From contig NC_079501.1 of NCBI RefSeq assembly GCF_030052815.1, positions 95,170,017 to 95,234,016 of the forward strand: a DNA stretch of 64,000 bases, written 5' to 3'. The DNA comes from Hevea brasiliensis (lineage: Eukaryota; Streptophyta; Magnoliopsida; Malpighiales; Euphorbiaceae). The position numbers and the translations under genes were made by a program. This document shows, in pieces, positions 22,879-34,312 of this stretch; positions within the stretch are counted from its first letter, which is position 1; every line of letters begins with the position of its first letter. The notes beneath the pieces were generated by a model. That model was not told the origin of the DNA. It saw only the letters and a list, made by a program, of their open reading frames with translations, and did not search any database.

Positions 22879-23995
22879 TCTTTTGGGCAGAAAAGTCAGA
22901 AAGATAAAACACTCTATGTTTCTTTCGTTTCTGTCCAATTGGGTTTTGTATTATTCTTCTAATTAGACCTGGCTATCGATTTGGTCTGGACCATAGTTTT
23001 GAAAATCAAACCTATCCAATTGGTGGAACTGTAAAAATTTTAAATCAATTCATCAAACGGTTTGATTTATCTTCAAAACTCACATATCACCCAAACCAAG
23101 AAAAATCTAGCAGGTCGGCCGGGTACCCATCGATCTGTTGTGGATTTAACGGGTCAAGTGGGTCTTCATTATTGTTTTTTTTTTTTCATTTTATTCTTTT
23201 ATTTTTAAGTTGTTATTATGTTATGGTGACTTATATTGAACATAGTTTATATGGATAGTTATATTATATTTATTTTTTTAATTAAATATGATGTATAACA
23301 TGATTTGTGGATATTTATATTGAATATGGTCATTTGTATTAAATTGAAAATATTATTACACAGAATTTTATGTTGTGGTTCGGTTCAACCTCGGTTCAAT
23401 TCTGAAAGAATCTTAAACTCTTAACTCTCTGTTTTTATCGATTTTTAAACCAAGCTATGTCTAAAAATCATGGTTAATCATGGTTTGGACTCATTTTAAA
23501 TTAAAAATCAAAAATTTTAATTCTTTGATTTAAAGAGACTATGTGGTGGACGTAATATTTTCAAACATAGAAGATCTAATTTCAACTCTCCAAAGAGATT
23601 AAATCAATTTGTAGGATTTTCTTTTGTTTTTACTTTATTTTAATTCAATTTAAGTTAGATTTAAATTTAATTTGATTTAAATTTAATTTGATTTTGATTA
23701 AATTTCATAATTAATTTTTTTTAAAAAAAATTAAGATTGATAAGAAATCGTATTGAATTATATTATACCAATAATTTTTATTTCAATTTAAGATTAAATG
23801 TTGTTAAATTGATTCCAATTTCTTTTATTTAATTTTAATTTCATATGAGATCATTGTAATTATAAATCAGAACCAAACCATTGGCAAGGTGGACTTCGAG
23901 TCGGAGTGTGCATGGTTCTTAAGGATATCTATCTAGTATCAAACCAAAATTAAATAAAAAAAATTAATTTTATACATACATTTTTTTTATTTTTT

Positions 23996-23998
<3 letters not shown>

Positions 23999-24078
<80 letters not shown>
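23999..24078. repeat. (AT)n microsatellite, about 80 bp
   Basis: A long uninterrupted AT dinucleotide run in the spacer before the LINE remnant. It is absent at the matching place in units A and C. Confidence 0.95.
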
Positions 24079-24081
<3 letters not shown>

Positions 24082-24394
24082 CATGCAATTCAGATTGTTA
24101 TCTTTTATTTTCCTTTATATTTTTGTAATAATTTTAGTTATGTTAAATCACTTTATAATAATTAATTATAAGTGTACTACTATATGTTTAATATTTAATT
24201 ATATATATGTATACTTCATATTTAAATATCATATTATTAAAAATAGCTAACATATATATTTTAATATCAATCTCTAAACTTAAATGATAATTTAAATAAT
24301 AAATATGACTTTTTATGACAATAATTGTATATAAAATTATTTTGAAAAATCAAAATTTAAATTAAAACTATACCGAATTGGTTAAAAGAATTCA

Positions 24395-24821
24395 CAGCTT
24401 CATATGGGGGGGTTTCTTTGTTAGGGGCAGAGTTATGGTCTATTTTCGAGGAGCTTAAATTAGCCTAGTAGAGTGCTTATCGTCGGATCTTTGTTGAGAG
24501 TGATACTTAATTTGCTTGCTATTTAAATTGTCGAGGGTAGTTCTCCTACTCTTGCTACCCTTCGACCTATGGTTCATTCCATTCTTCATCTTCCTCAGCT
24601 TGATTGGAATGTTAGCATTGTTCATATTTTTCGAGAAGCTAATGCTTGCACTAATTGACTTGCTGGTTCAATTTTGTCTCGTCCTATTGGTGTCCAAATT
24701 TTGAATGTTCTTCCGGCATGGCTTTGCTCGGAGAAATTATTAGGTGCACCCGATACACATGTACTATCTCTTATAATTACGTAGAATCCACTCTCTATTT
24801 TTTAGTAATTCCGATATATTT
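24395..24821 (+). pseudogene. LINE RNase H remnant, copy B (split by the CACTA-like element)
   Basis: Same remnant as at 16735-17305: LPQLDWNVSIVHIFREANAC is readable, but the following TGA (N*L in place of DWL, near 24656) and other changes break it. Its 3' UTR resumes after the CACTA-like insertion at 28186 and ends in an A run near 28285-28294. Confidence 0.68.
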
Positions 24822-27800
24822 CACCATAAGAAATGTTAAAAATAACTACGAAAATTACCGACCACAGAATTTCGTTGGTAATTTACCAACGTTTTACTGA
24901 CAAAAAAAAGAAATAAAATTTAAATCAATTTTTACCGACGAAATTACTGACAAACACTTTACCGACGATGTAATTTCATAGGTAAAAATGGCGCCTAACA
25001 TTGACGGTAAAATTAGCGACCAAATAAAAAAAATACCGACTAAATTTTTAGTCTATAATTACCAACGAAACACTTTTCGTAGGTAATATTAAGGAGAAAA
25101 TAGAGAAGAAAAATTTTAAAAAGGTCAAAAAATTTTGCCTATGATTTTTTTTAGTTTATAATTACTAACGAAACGCTTTTCATAGGTAATATTAAGGAGA
25201 AAATAGAAAATAAAATTTAAAGAAAAAATACCTACGAATTTTTTTTGTCAGCAATTACCAATGAAACGCATTTCATAGGTAATATTAAGAAGAAAATAGA
25301 GAAAAAAAATTTCTAAAAGCTTAAAAAATTTTACCTATGAAAATTTTTTCGTTAGTAATTACCAACGAAATATTTTTCGTAGGTAATATTAATGAGAAAA
25401 TAGAAAATAAAATTTAAAGAAAAAATACCTACGAATTTTTTTGATCAGTAATTACCAACGAAACGCATTTCATAAGTAATATTAAGGAGAAAATATAGAA
25501 GAAAAATTCTAAAAAATTTTACCTACAAAAATTTTTTCTTTGGTAATTACCAACGAAATACTTTTCATAGGTAATATTAAGGAGAAAATATAAAATAAAA
25601 TTAAAAAAATACCTATAAATTTTTTTCGTCAGTAATTACCAACAAAATGCTTTTCGTTGATAATATTAAAGAGAAAATAGAAAATAAAATTTTAAAAAAA
25701 TACCTACGAATTTTTTTCGTCGGTAATTATCAATGAAATGCTTTTTGTAGATAATATTAAGAAGAAAATAGAGAAGAAAAGTTCTAAAAAGGTCAAAAAA
25801 TTTTACCTACGAATTTTTTTAGTTGGTAATTACCAATGAAATGTTTTTTGTAGATAATATTAAGGAGAAAATAGAGAAAAAAATTCTAAAAAGGTCAAAA
25901 AATTTTACGTATGTTTTTTTTAGTTGGTAATTACCATTTTTCATAGGTAATATTAAGGAGAAAAGAGAAAATAAAATTTAAAGAAAAAATACTTACGAAT
26001 TTTTTTTGTCAGTAATTACCAACGAAACGTGTTTCATAGGTAATATTAAGGAGAAAATAGAGAAGGAAAATTATAAAAAACTCAAAAAATTTTACCTATG
26101 AAAATTTTTTCATCGATAATTACTAACAAAATACTTTTCGTAGGTAATACTAAGGAGAAAATAGAAAATAAAATTTAAAGAAAAAATATCTATGAATTTT
26201 TTTCGTCAGTAATTACCAACGAAATGCGTTTCGCAAGTAATATTAAAGAGAAAATAGAGAAGAAAAATTCTAAAAAGCTCAAAAAATTTTACCTACAAAA
26301 ATTTTTTCGTCGGTAATTACCAACGAAATATTTTTCATTAGTAATATTAAAAAGAAAATAGAAAATAAAATTTTAAAAAAATACCTATGAATTTTTTTGT
26401 CGGTAATTACTAACGAAATACTTTTCGTAGGTAATATTAAGGAGAAAATAGAAAATAAAATTAAAAAAAAAATCTATGAATTTTTTTCATCGGTAATTAT
26501 CAACGAAACGTTTTTCGTAGGTAATATTAAGGAGAAAATAGAGAAGAAAAATTTTGAAAAAGTCAAAAAATTTTATGTATGAATTTTTTTAGTCGGTAAT
26601 TACCAACTAGGCGCTTTTCGTAGGTAATATTAAAGAGAAAATAAAGAAGAAAAATTCTAAAAAGGTCAAAAAATTTTACCTATAAATTTTTTTAGTCAGT
26701 AATTACTAATGAAATGCTTTTCGTATGTAATATTATAGAGAAAATAGAAAATAAAATTTAATGAAAAAATACTTACAATTTTTTTTCATCGTAATTACCA
26801 ACGAAATGCCTTTCGTGGGTAATATTAAGGAGAAATAGAAAAGAAAAATTTTAAAAAGCTCAAAGAATTTTAACTATCAATTTTTTTCATTAGTAATTAT
26901 CAACGAAATGCTTTTCGCAAGTAATATTAAGAAGAAAATAGAGAAGAAAAATTCTAAAAATGTCAAAAAATTTTACCTATGAATTTTTTTAGTCGATAAT
27001 TATCAATGAAACACTTTTCGTAGGTAATATTAAGGAGAAAATAGAGAAGAAAAATTTTAAAAAGGTAAAAAAATTTTACCTACGAATTTTTTTAGTCGGT
27101 AATTACCAACAAAATATTTTTCATAGGTAATATTAAGGAGAAAATAAAAATAAAATTGAAAAAACAATACATATGAATTTTTTTCATTAGTAATTACCAA
27201 CGAAATGCATTTCGTAGATAATATTAAGGAAAAATAGAAAGAAAATGTTTTTAAAAAAATACCTACAAATTTTTTCCGTCGGTAATTACCAACGAAATGT
27301 TTTTCATAGGTAATATTAAGGAGAAAATAGAAAATAAAATTTTAAAAAAATACCTACGAAAATTTTTCATCTGTAATTACCAACAAAATATGTTTAATTG
27401 GTAATTCACAAAAAATCTGAAATTTCCACGTCAGGGGAGGGAGTTTGTCTATAAAAGGCAAAATCGCTTCCCAACATAAAGGCAATTGTGGTATAGCCAC
27501 TATGTGGGGCATACATTGAGCCCCACTAGTAATTTTGTTTTAAATCAATTAAATCTTAAAAAATTATAAATTAATTTTGCATTTAAATTAAAATAATTAA
27601 TATTTAATATTTATTTTAAAAATTAAAAAATTAAAAATAAATTAAAAAAATTAAATTGAAAATTTTAAATTAAATTAAAATTTAAATTAAACTAAAAAAA
27701 TTAAATTGAAAATTTTAAATTAAATTTAAATTTAAATTAAATTAAATTGAAAATTTTAAATTAAATTAAAATTTTAAATTAAATTAAATTTAAAAGTTAA

Positions 27801-28185
27801 TTTAAATTAAAAATTAAATTAAAAAATTAAATTAAATTAAAAAGTAAAAAAATTAATTTAAAAAATATTAAATAAAAACTAGCTATGAAAATTATTTTCG
27901 TCGATAATTATCAACGAAAAATTTTATCGGTAAATAGTCGATAATTTATAAGACTAAAATCTTCTATAAAATTACCTACAAAAAAAATCAAATTTAGTTA
28001 CGAAATAATTCATACGTAAATTTAGCGATAATATTTTTTTTCATTGGTAAAAATTATGTATGCTAGTATTTGTAAAGAAAAACAAATTTCGTCTGTAATT
28101 TATCGATAATTATTGATTACCTACAAAAATATTAGTATATTTGATTGATAATTTTGGTAGCTAGTTTTTTTAATTTCTTGTAATA
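24822..28185. mobile_element. Non-autonomous CACTA (En/Spm)-like element (3364 bp)
   Basis: The left end is CACCATAAGAAATG. The right end, read on the other strand, is TATTACAAGAAATTA; both resemble the CACTACAAGAAA terminus of plant CACTA elements. A 3-bp duplication TTT flanks it (24819-24821 and 28186-28188). Units A (about 17190-17205) and C (about 56340-56356) show the empty site, ATGTATCTAATAA against ATATATTT...TTTAATAATC. No transposase frame is present. The interior is a long tandem array plus AT-rich subterminal sequence (27530-27890). Confidence 0.8.
24890..27420. repeat. Tandem array of ~93/~103-bp hairpin-forming units in the CACTA-like element
   Basis: Roughly two dozen units each contain GGTAATTACCAACGAAA and TTTTCGTAGGTAATATTAAGG. 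In the left part two unit types alternate: one with GAGAAGAAAAATTCTAAAAAGG (about 103 bp) and one with GAAAATAAAATTTAAAG (about 93 bp), a ~196-bp dimer. Each unit contains the palindrome GGTAATTACC nested between ACCTACGAA and TTCGTAGGT, so each can fold into a hairpin. Such subterminal repeats bind transposase in characterised CACTA elements; that role is inferred here. Confidence 0.85.
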
Positions 28186-28341
28186 TTTAATAATCAGTCC
28201 TCTACTTATTGTTGTTGCATAATGCTAGAGTGTTTCTCACAAGCAAATTTTCTAGTTTGTTTGTTTCTGATTTATACTGTCATCCTAAAAAAAAATAATT
28301 AAAATATAAAAAAATTTAATTGAAATTACACCTAAATTTAA

Positions 28342-28563
28342 TTAAATTCTGATTCCTAAATGAAATCGAACCCTACACCCTTCTAAATATTGCCCGCAGA
28401 TTAGCGTCTTTGTCGGCCTACGATTGTTGCCGTCTGTTCTCAACTTGTCAAAATTAGACAAGATTCCTTGTCCCCTTTTTGGATCAACAGTGACTACAAA
28501 TCCACAACTGGTCGGGAGTTGGGAATGTTCACGCCACTGATCAATCATTTGTTGGTATTTCAT
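28342..28563 (-). other. Conserved short ORF of unknown function, copy B1
   Basis: 73 codons on the minus strand, beginning MKYQQMIDQWREHSQL and containing GFVVTVDPKRGQGILSN and RRPTKTLICGQYLE. The family is not recognised. It lies directly after the LINE poly-A end in every unit. This copy, B2 and D share one frame; A and C are shifted. Confidence 0.35.
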
Positions 28564-29355
28564 TTTATTTTTATTAATTTAATTTAATTTAAATTTAAAT
28601 TTAATATTTTATAAATTTAAAAAATAATTTCAACACTATTAAATTACTATATTTTTCATTTTATTTCAATATTTAAATAAATTATACCATAATAAATTGC
28701 ATTGTTAAATTCACTAAAAAAATAAGAAATGTTAATCAATATGTGTATGTTCTAACATTACCTGATTGTAAATAAATAGTTTTATTAAATTAATATTACG
28801 AATTAAATAAAAAAACGCTTTTTATAAATATAATTTTTTAGATTTATTTATATATAAATACAATTTGTTTCATCTAATGAATGCAAATTAATTAGGGTAA
28901 ATTAATAATTTTTTAATTTTATATTATATCGTAATTAATATTTATGTCTTTATATTTTAAAAAATATGTTAAAATATTCATAAATTTTGATTTTATTGTA
29001 TGCTTTCAATTTTCCATATTTTTTAATTTTTTATTAATAAAAAATAAAAATACCTTAATATTTCATAAGATAAACTATTATTTGGTCTTTAATTATGAAT
29101 TTTATCACTATTATAATACTTTCATTGCTTATTCTTGGTCTAACTTTATAGGTAAAATTTGCTTAAAAAAATCAATTTTACTTCACTCATCAAATTACTT
29201 GTTGGTCTATTATTTTAATATTTTATTAATTAAAATATATTAAAATTATTTTTAAATGAATTATTAACAATATTTAACTAATATATTTCTTAGATATCAT
29301 TTTACTTAAGTTTCGAATCTTCTAGTTAATTAATGCATTTTAATTCTCCAATAAT
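28564..29355. other. AT-rich unit B sequence, no gene seen
   Basis: Nearly identical to 34313-35097 (the internal duplicate) and 62763-63580 (unit D). A 99-codon frame at 28944-29243 is AT-rich and decays in the duplicate, so it is not called. Confidence 0.6.
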
Positions 29356-29746
29356 CTTCTACCTAAGATTCCATAAAGAGATCGGTTAATTATAAAGCGG
29401 CAGATCCGGGTGTTTGGAATTACGGATCGAATAAGTGTCATTCAGGTAAAGAATAAGATCGGATAATCATATTAGAGCTCAGAAAATAATTAATAAGATA
29501 ATAATTGACAAAATAAAATCTTTATTTCCAAAAGATCGGATTACATCATTTGGGCAATCTCAAGAGATCGGAATACATTTCCAAAAGTCAGATTACATAA
29601 TTTGGGCGATCTAAAGACAGGAATACATTAGAGATCTGATTACATCAAAAGGCCGATCTCTAAAAGATCAGCGGAACATCCTATCTAAAGAGGCCTGTGT
29701 CAATAGTCAACATTGTGACCGATCCAAAGGGGTGTCACCGACCAGA

Positions 29747-29805
29747 ACCGAGGCGCTGTCGGAACACCCAATGTGGAGGAAAGCCGCTGTCGGAACACCC
29801 AATGT
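29747..29805. repeat. Two-copy direct repeat in the Tat-type LTR
   Basis: CGCTGTCGGAACACCCAATG occurs twice, about 32 bp apart, in the U3 part. Confidence 0.7.
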
Positions 29806-30768
29806 GGTGAGAAGTCAAATAAACTTGGAAGAGCAACCGTCAAGGGTCGGCAGAACATCAACAATTTGCTCAGTCAAAATCGGTTCGCAGATTATGCCAG
29901 TTGAACGACTCGAGAACGATACAATCGAGGTCCACAATCCAGATCGGTTAATTGATTTAGTTCTCTCACCATCATCAGATAAGGTCATCACGATTATTCG
30001 ATCACCAGGGTCATGAGTTTTCAGTCGAGGAACAAAGAAGTCTATCGGAAAGGGTTCAAAAACCACAATCATGGCCGGAACTTCTATCGGAGCAGCTAGA
30101 ACTGGAAAGTAAGAAGGAAAAGAAGGAAATCGAATGAAGGAAGTTTCTTCTATCAGGGGGTATATATAGGGGGAAATCAAGCATTTATTGCTGAGCAGAA
30201 AATGAAGCGGACGCTTCGGGAATTGAGGGGAATTAATGCTTTGACCGGACCGGGCCTGGATAAGGGAAGTATTGGAATAATAGAGATCGGAAGAGGGAAG
30301 ATCGGCATGAAAGATCGGAGAAGGACCATGTTGAGAGGATCGGAAAGCAAGAGAGAACAGAAAACGAAAGGGCGCCTACTGCTATCACCATAATCGGAAC
30401 CGAGGTAGTTAAAGCATTGCCAGGTAAAATCTCAACCGCACGCCCCAGAATCACCCACGTTTCTGACATGCGCTGTATATCCTAATCTCCACCGTTGATC
30501 CAACTTGTAAGGATGAGCTCAGAGCCCTTGGATCAAAGAGGAAGACGACAAAACCAGCGCCTTTCACTCCTAGCCCTCAGATCCCCCCGGACAAGAGAAT
30601 TTGGGACCGTCAGATTAGAAGAAGAAAATGACAAATTTTCTAAAAAGGATCTTAGCCGTCCGTTCTGATCCTCTTTAATTCCTGAGCCTCAAATCATGTC
30701 CTTCGAAATCCTGACCCTCCATCTCCCTCAAAATAGATCCTGACCCTTCATGGGGAGCACCCGGTTCC

Positions 30769-30776
30769 TATAAATA
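30769..30776 (+). promoter_or_regulatory. TATA box of the Tat-type LTR
   Basis: TATAAATA followed by CCTGC, matching the minus-strand box at 896-903. Confidence 0.55.
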
Positions 30777-31737
30777 CCTGCATGAAAACTGTTCAAGGGA
30801 GGAGGGGGAAAAAAAAGAAAGAAGGTTGTTACGATAGTGGAAGAACTCTGAAATTTAATTCAGATTGTTATTCTGCTTTCATAAGAAGAGCTTTTGGAAC
30901 CAGTTTCCTGAAGTGTTTTCCTAAAAGATTTTGAACACTGGAACTTTTCATTTTCAGCTCGTTCATTATCCAGTAGCATTCCCATTTTTTCAGTTCCTGG
31001 TTATCTGTATTTTTATTTCCGTTGTCCATGTTCAATCTCATTTAAACTCGGGTATAATTCTGACTCGATTGCATTTAGTGAAGTACTCTTCGTTCCAAGG
31101 CGGACCTTAGTCTTCTGGCTACCAACTTGCGATTTTATTACGTTCTGTGATTCTGTAGTTAGCTCACTAGATTCGACTTCTTACAGGTCAGTGTTCATAT
31201 TGCCATTTTATTTAGTTCTTGTTTTACGTTTTTCTTTCTTTTTCATGCATGTTATTTTCTTTAAGGTCATATCACACTTGAAAATGCAAAGGTAGGTCGT
31301 GCTTCAGTTGGCTTCTGCGTCGGCTAAATCATATTTTTGTTGATCTTTATTATTTTGGAACGCAAGTCATTTAGTCCTGAATAATATATAAGTGGTTAGG
31401 ATAAAATAGGTAACTATATTTTAGGGGTCTCTTTGAAAAAAGAGGGTCTAAATAACACATCAGGGGAAATAGCTAAATTGAATCACTAGGCTGACGTAGA
31501 AGATAGGTCGGCATAACACCATGAGACGGAATAAAGATCAAATCTCAGATGAGTAAAATGGAACAGAGGGAATACTGGTAAGGCGACCACATGGGAGGTC
31601 GGTAAAATTCAGTCCAGCATCCCTTATTTAGTCACAAAGTACCAATAAGTTAAAGGAAGCCTTATTACGACTCTTGGCATCTTTAAATACTAGAACTCTT
31701 AAACTTAGGCTCTTAAGATATATAGCTGTGATCAAAT

Positions 31738-31914
31738 TTCGAAGAGATCGGAGGAGAGTTCTTATCCGGTCTCAACTCAGAATTTTAATAGATATTTAAT
31801 AGAGATCGGGGGAGAGTTCTTATCCGGTCTCAACTCAAGATTTTAATAAATATTAAAGAGTTCGGAGAAGAGTTCTTATTCGATTCTTAAATTAAATTTT
31901 AATAAAATATTCCT
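31738..31914. repeat. Three tandem ~57-62-bp units in the LTR/leader
   Basis: Each unit has GAGATCGG or GAGTTCGG, then GAGAGTTCTTATCCGGTCTC (slightly changed in the third) and ATTTTAATA. They lie between the LTR TATA box and the primer site. Confidence 0.8.
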
Positions 31915-32227
31915 TTCAAATAAAATTAACATACAACAATAACTCACTAAGGTTGTCTCATTTACTTATGTATCTGGGTGATCCGAATTTAGTGAAAAAT
32001 TAAAATTTCCTTTTGACAAAAGGATTAACATTTCCATCCGAGTCCTCCTAACTAATTTATGAAGAATGCGAAGTTAAATCTACTTGCCCTTATTGAGGGA
32101 CGAGGTGGGGTGCCTAACACCTTCCCCACCCGTTTACGGACCCCGAACCTAGAATCTCTGTCTTGAAGTGGTTTCATTTCAATCTATTTTCACAAATGGT
32201 TTTCTTTAGTTTCCCTCAAAATTAAAG

Positions 32228-32238
32228 TGGCGACTCTT
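32228..32238 (+). promoter_or_regulatory. Probable retroelement primer binding site (tRNA-Arg type)
   Basis: TGGCGACTCTT lies just after AAAATTAAAG, which would be the LTR end. The motif and the downstream CACTTCGGTG context are usual for large Tat/Ogre-type elements. The tRNA assignment rests on family knowledge. Confidence 0.45.
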
Positions 32239-32296
32239 CACTCTTTCCCACTTCGGTGAGGGTTCGTTCAGGCGACCGCAAAACTCCTTGCGACAA

Positions 32297-33936
32297 ATAC
32301 CTATGAATGTTTTTGTCGGTAATTACCAACGAAATGCTTTTTGTATGTAATATTAAGGAGAAAATAGAAAATAAAATTAAAAAAAAATACCTACGAATTT
32401 TTTTCGTCGGTAACTATAAACAAAACGCTTTTCGTAGGTAATATTAAGTAGAAAATAGAGAAGAAAAATTCTGAAAAGGTCAAAAAATTTTACGTATGAA
32501 TATTTTTAGTCGGTAATTACCAACGAAACGCTTTTCATAAGTAATATTAAAGAGAAAATAGAGAAGAAAAATTCTAAAAAGGTCAAAAAATTTTACCTAT
32601 GAATTTTTTTAGTCAGTAATTACAAACGAAATGATTTTCGTATGTAATATTAGAGAGAAAATAGAATATAAAATTTAAAGAAAAAATACCTATAAATTTT
32701 TTTTCGTCGTAATTACCAACAAAACGCCTTTCATAGATAATATTAAAGAGAAATAGAGAAGAAAAATTTTAAAAAGCTTAAAGAATTTTACCTATGAATT
32801 TTTTTTCATTGGTAATTATCAACGAAACGCTTTTCGTAAGTAATATTAAGAAGAAAATAGAGAAGAAAAATTTTAAAAAGGTCAAAAAATTTTACCTACG
32901 AATTTTTTTAGTCGGTAATTACCAACAAAATATTTTTCTTCGGTAATATTAATGAGAAAATAAAAATAAAATTGAAAAAACAATACCTATGAATTTTTTT
33001 CATTAGTAGTTACCAACGAAATGCATTTCGTAGGTAATATTAAGGAAAAAATAGAGAGAAAATGTTTTAAAACAATACCTATAAATTTTTTTCGTCGGTA
33101 ATTACCAACGAAATATTTTTCATAGGTAATATTAAAGAGAAAATAGAAAATAAAATTTTAAAAAAATACCTACGAAAATTTTTTTATATGTAATTATCAA
33201 CAAAATATGTTTAGTTGGTAATTTATTGGTAAATCATAAAAAATCTGAAATTTCTACGTCATTTGTAAATAGATAGGAGGGAAGGGAGTTTGTCTATAAA
33301 AGAAAAATTGCTTCCCAGCATAAAGGCAATTGTGGTATAGCCACTATGTGGGGCATACTTTGAGCCCCACTAGTAATTTTTTTTTTAAATCAATTAAATC
33401 TTAAAAAATTATAAATTAATTTTGCATTTAAATTAAAATAATTAATATTTAATATTTATTTTAAAAATTAAAAAATTAAAAATAAATTAAAAAAATTAAA
33501 TTGAAAATTTTAAATTAAATCAAAATTTAAATTAAATTAAATTTAAAAGTTAATTTAAATTAAAAATTAAATTAAAAAATTAAATTAAATTAAAAAGTAA
33601 AAAAATTAATTTAAAAAATATTAAATAAAAATTAGCTACGAAAATTTATTTTCGTCGATAATTATCAACGAAAAATTTTATCAGTAAATAGTCGGTAATT
33701 TATAAAACTAAAATCTTCTATGTAATTATCTACAAAAAAAAATCAAATTTAGTTACGAAATAATTCGTCAGTAAATTTAGCGATAATATTTTTTTCGTTG
33801 GTAAAAATTACGTATGCCAATATTTGTGAAGAAAAAAATTTCATCGATAATTTATCGATAATTACTGATTACCTATAAAATATTAATATATTTGATCGAT
33901 AATTTTCGTAGCTATTTTTTTTAATTTCTTGTAATA
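32297..33936. mobile_element. CACTA-like element, second partial copy (left part missing)
   Basis: It starts inside the tandem array, matching about 26380, and runs to the same right end (TTTCTTGTAATA, then TTT at 33937-33939). It contains about nine array units and the AT-rich subterminal block. With 33937-35097 it repeats 26380-29355, so it is part of an internal duplication of unit B. Confidence 0.8.
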
Positions 33937-34045
33937 TTTAATAATCAGCCCTCTACTTATTGTTGTTGCATAATGCTAGAGTGTTTCTCACAAGTAGATT
34001 TTTTAGTTTGTTTGTTTCTTTATACTGTCATCCTAAAACAAAATA
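33937..34045 (+). pseudogene. LINE 3' UTR tail, duplicate in unit B
   Basis: Repeats 28186-28294 with few changes, including the TTTGTTTCT stretch and the terminal A-rich run. Confidence 0.55.
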
Positions 34046-34063
34046 ATTAAAATATTAAATAAT

Positions 34064-34312
34064 TTAATTGAAATTACACCTAAATTTAATTAAATTCTGA
34101 TTCCTAAAATGAAATCGAACCGCACACTGTTCTAAATATTGCCCGCAGATTAGCGTCTTTGTCGGCCTACGATTGTCGCCGTCTGTTCTCAACTTGTCAA
34201 AATTGGACAAGATTCCTTGTTCCCTTTTTGGCTCAACAGTGACTACAAATCCACAACTGGTCGAGAGTTGGGAATGTTCACGCCACTGATCAATCATTTG
34301 TTGGTATTTCAT
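34064..34312 (-). other. Conserved short ORF of unknown function, copy B2
   Basis: 82 codons on the minus strand, the longest of the five copies, starting MKYQQMIDQWREHSQL and ending in FHFRNQN plus a short extension. It differs from B1 by point substitutions only. No family is recognised. Confidence 0.35.

Larger units (their letters stand above)
21073..24394. other. AT-rich start of duplication unit B, no gene seen
   Basis: Co-linear with 8643-16734 of unit A but without the two solo LTRs, so it shows their empty sites (near 23338 and 23770). It holds two (AT)n runs, a perfect palindrome and a poly-T run, listed separately. Confidence 0.65.
29356..32296 (+). mobile_element. Tat-type LTR piece with primer-binding region, plus orientation, truncated at both ends
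   Basis: Left of it the block sequence stops after CTCCAATAAT (compare 35085-35097), and right of it CACTA-array sequence begins. Inside, from left to right, are GATCGG-rich U3, a TATA box (30769-30776), a transcribed R/U5-like region, and at 32228-32238 TGGCGACTCTT followed by CACTTCGGTGAGGGTTCG. TGGCGACTC downstream of the LTR fits the tRNA-Arg-type primer site reported for Ogre/Tat elements. It is the reverse-oriented relative of 1-2450. A 94-codon frame at 29732-30016 and others show no known domain. Confidence 0.62.

Noticed and set aside
26397..26582. 61-codon ORF in the tandem array
   Set aside because: It is a translation of two array units (repeated NEILFVGNIKEKIE-type words); other units break it.
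24890..27420. Regular direct repeats that might suggest a CRISPR array or a centromeric satellite
   Set aside because: The repeat units are directly abutting and long, with no unique spacers. They lie inside a transposon with recognisable ends and target duplication, in a plant genome.
28944..29243. 99-codon ORF, with a shorter copy at 34688
   Set aside because: Very AT-rich composition (Phe, Ile, Tyr, Asn), no domain, and the frame ends early in the duplicate.
29732..30393. Possible small genes (94 and 63 codons) in the Tat-type LTR piece
   Set aside because: They lie in U3 upstream of the LTR TATA box, show no domain, and the opposite-strand relative at 1-2450 has no matching frames.
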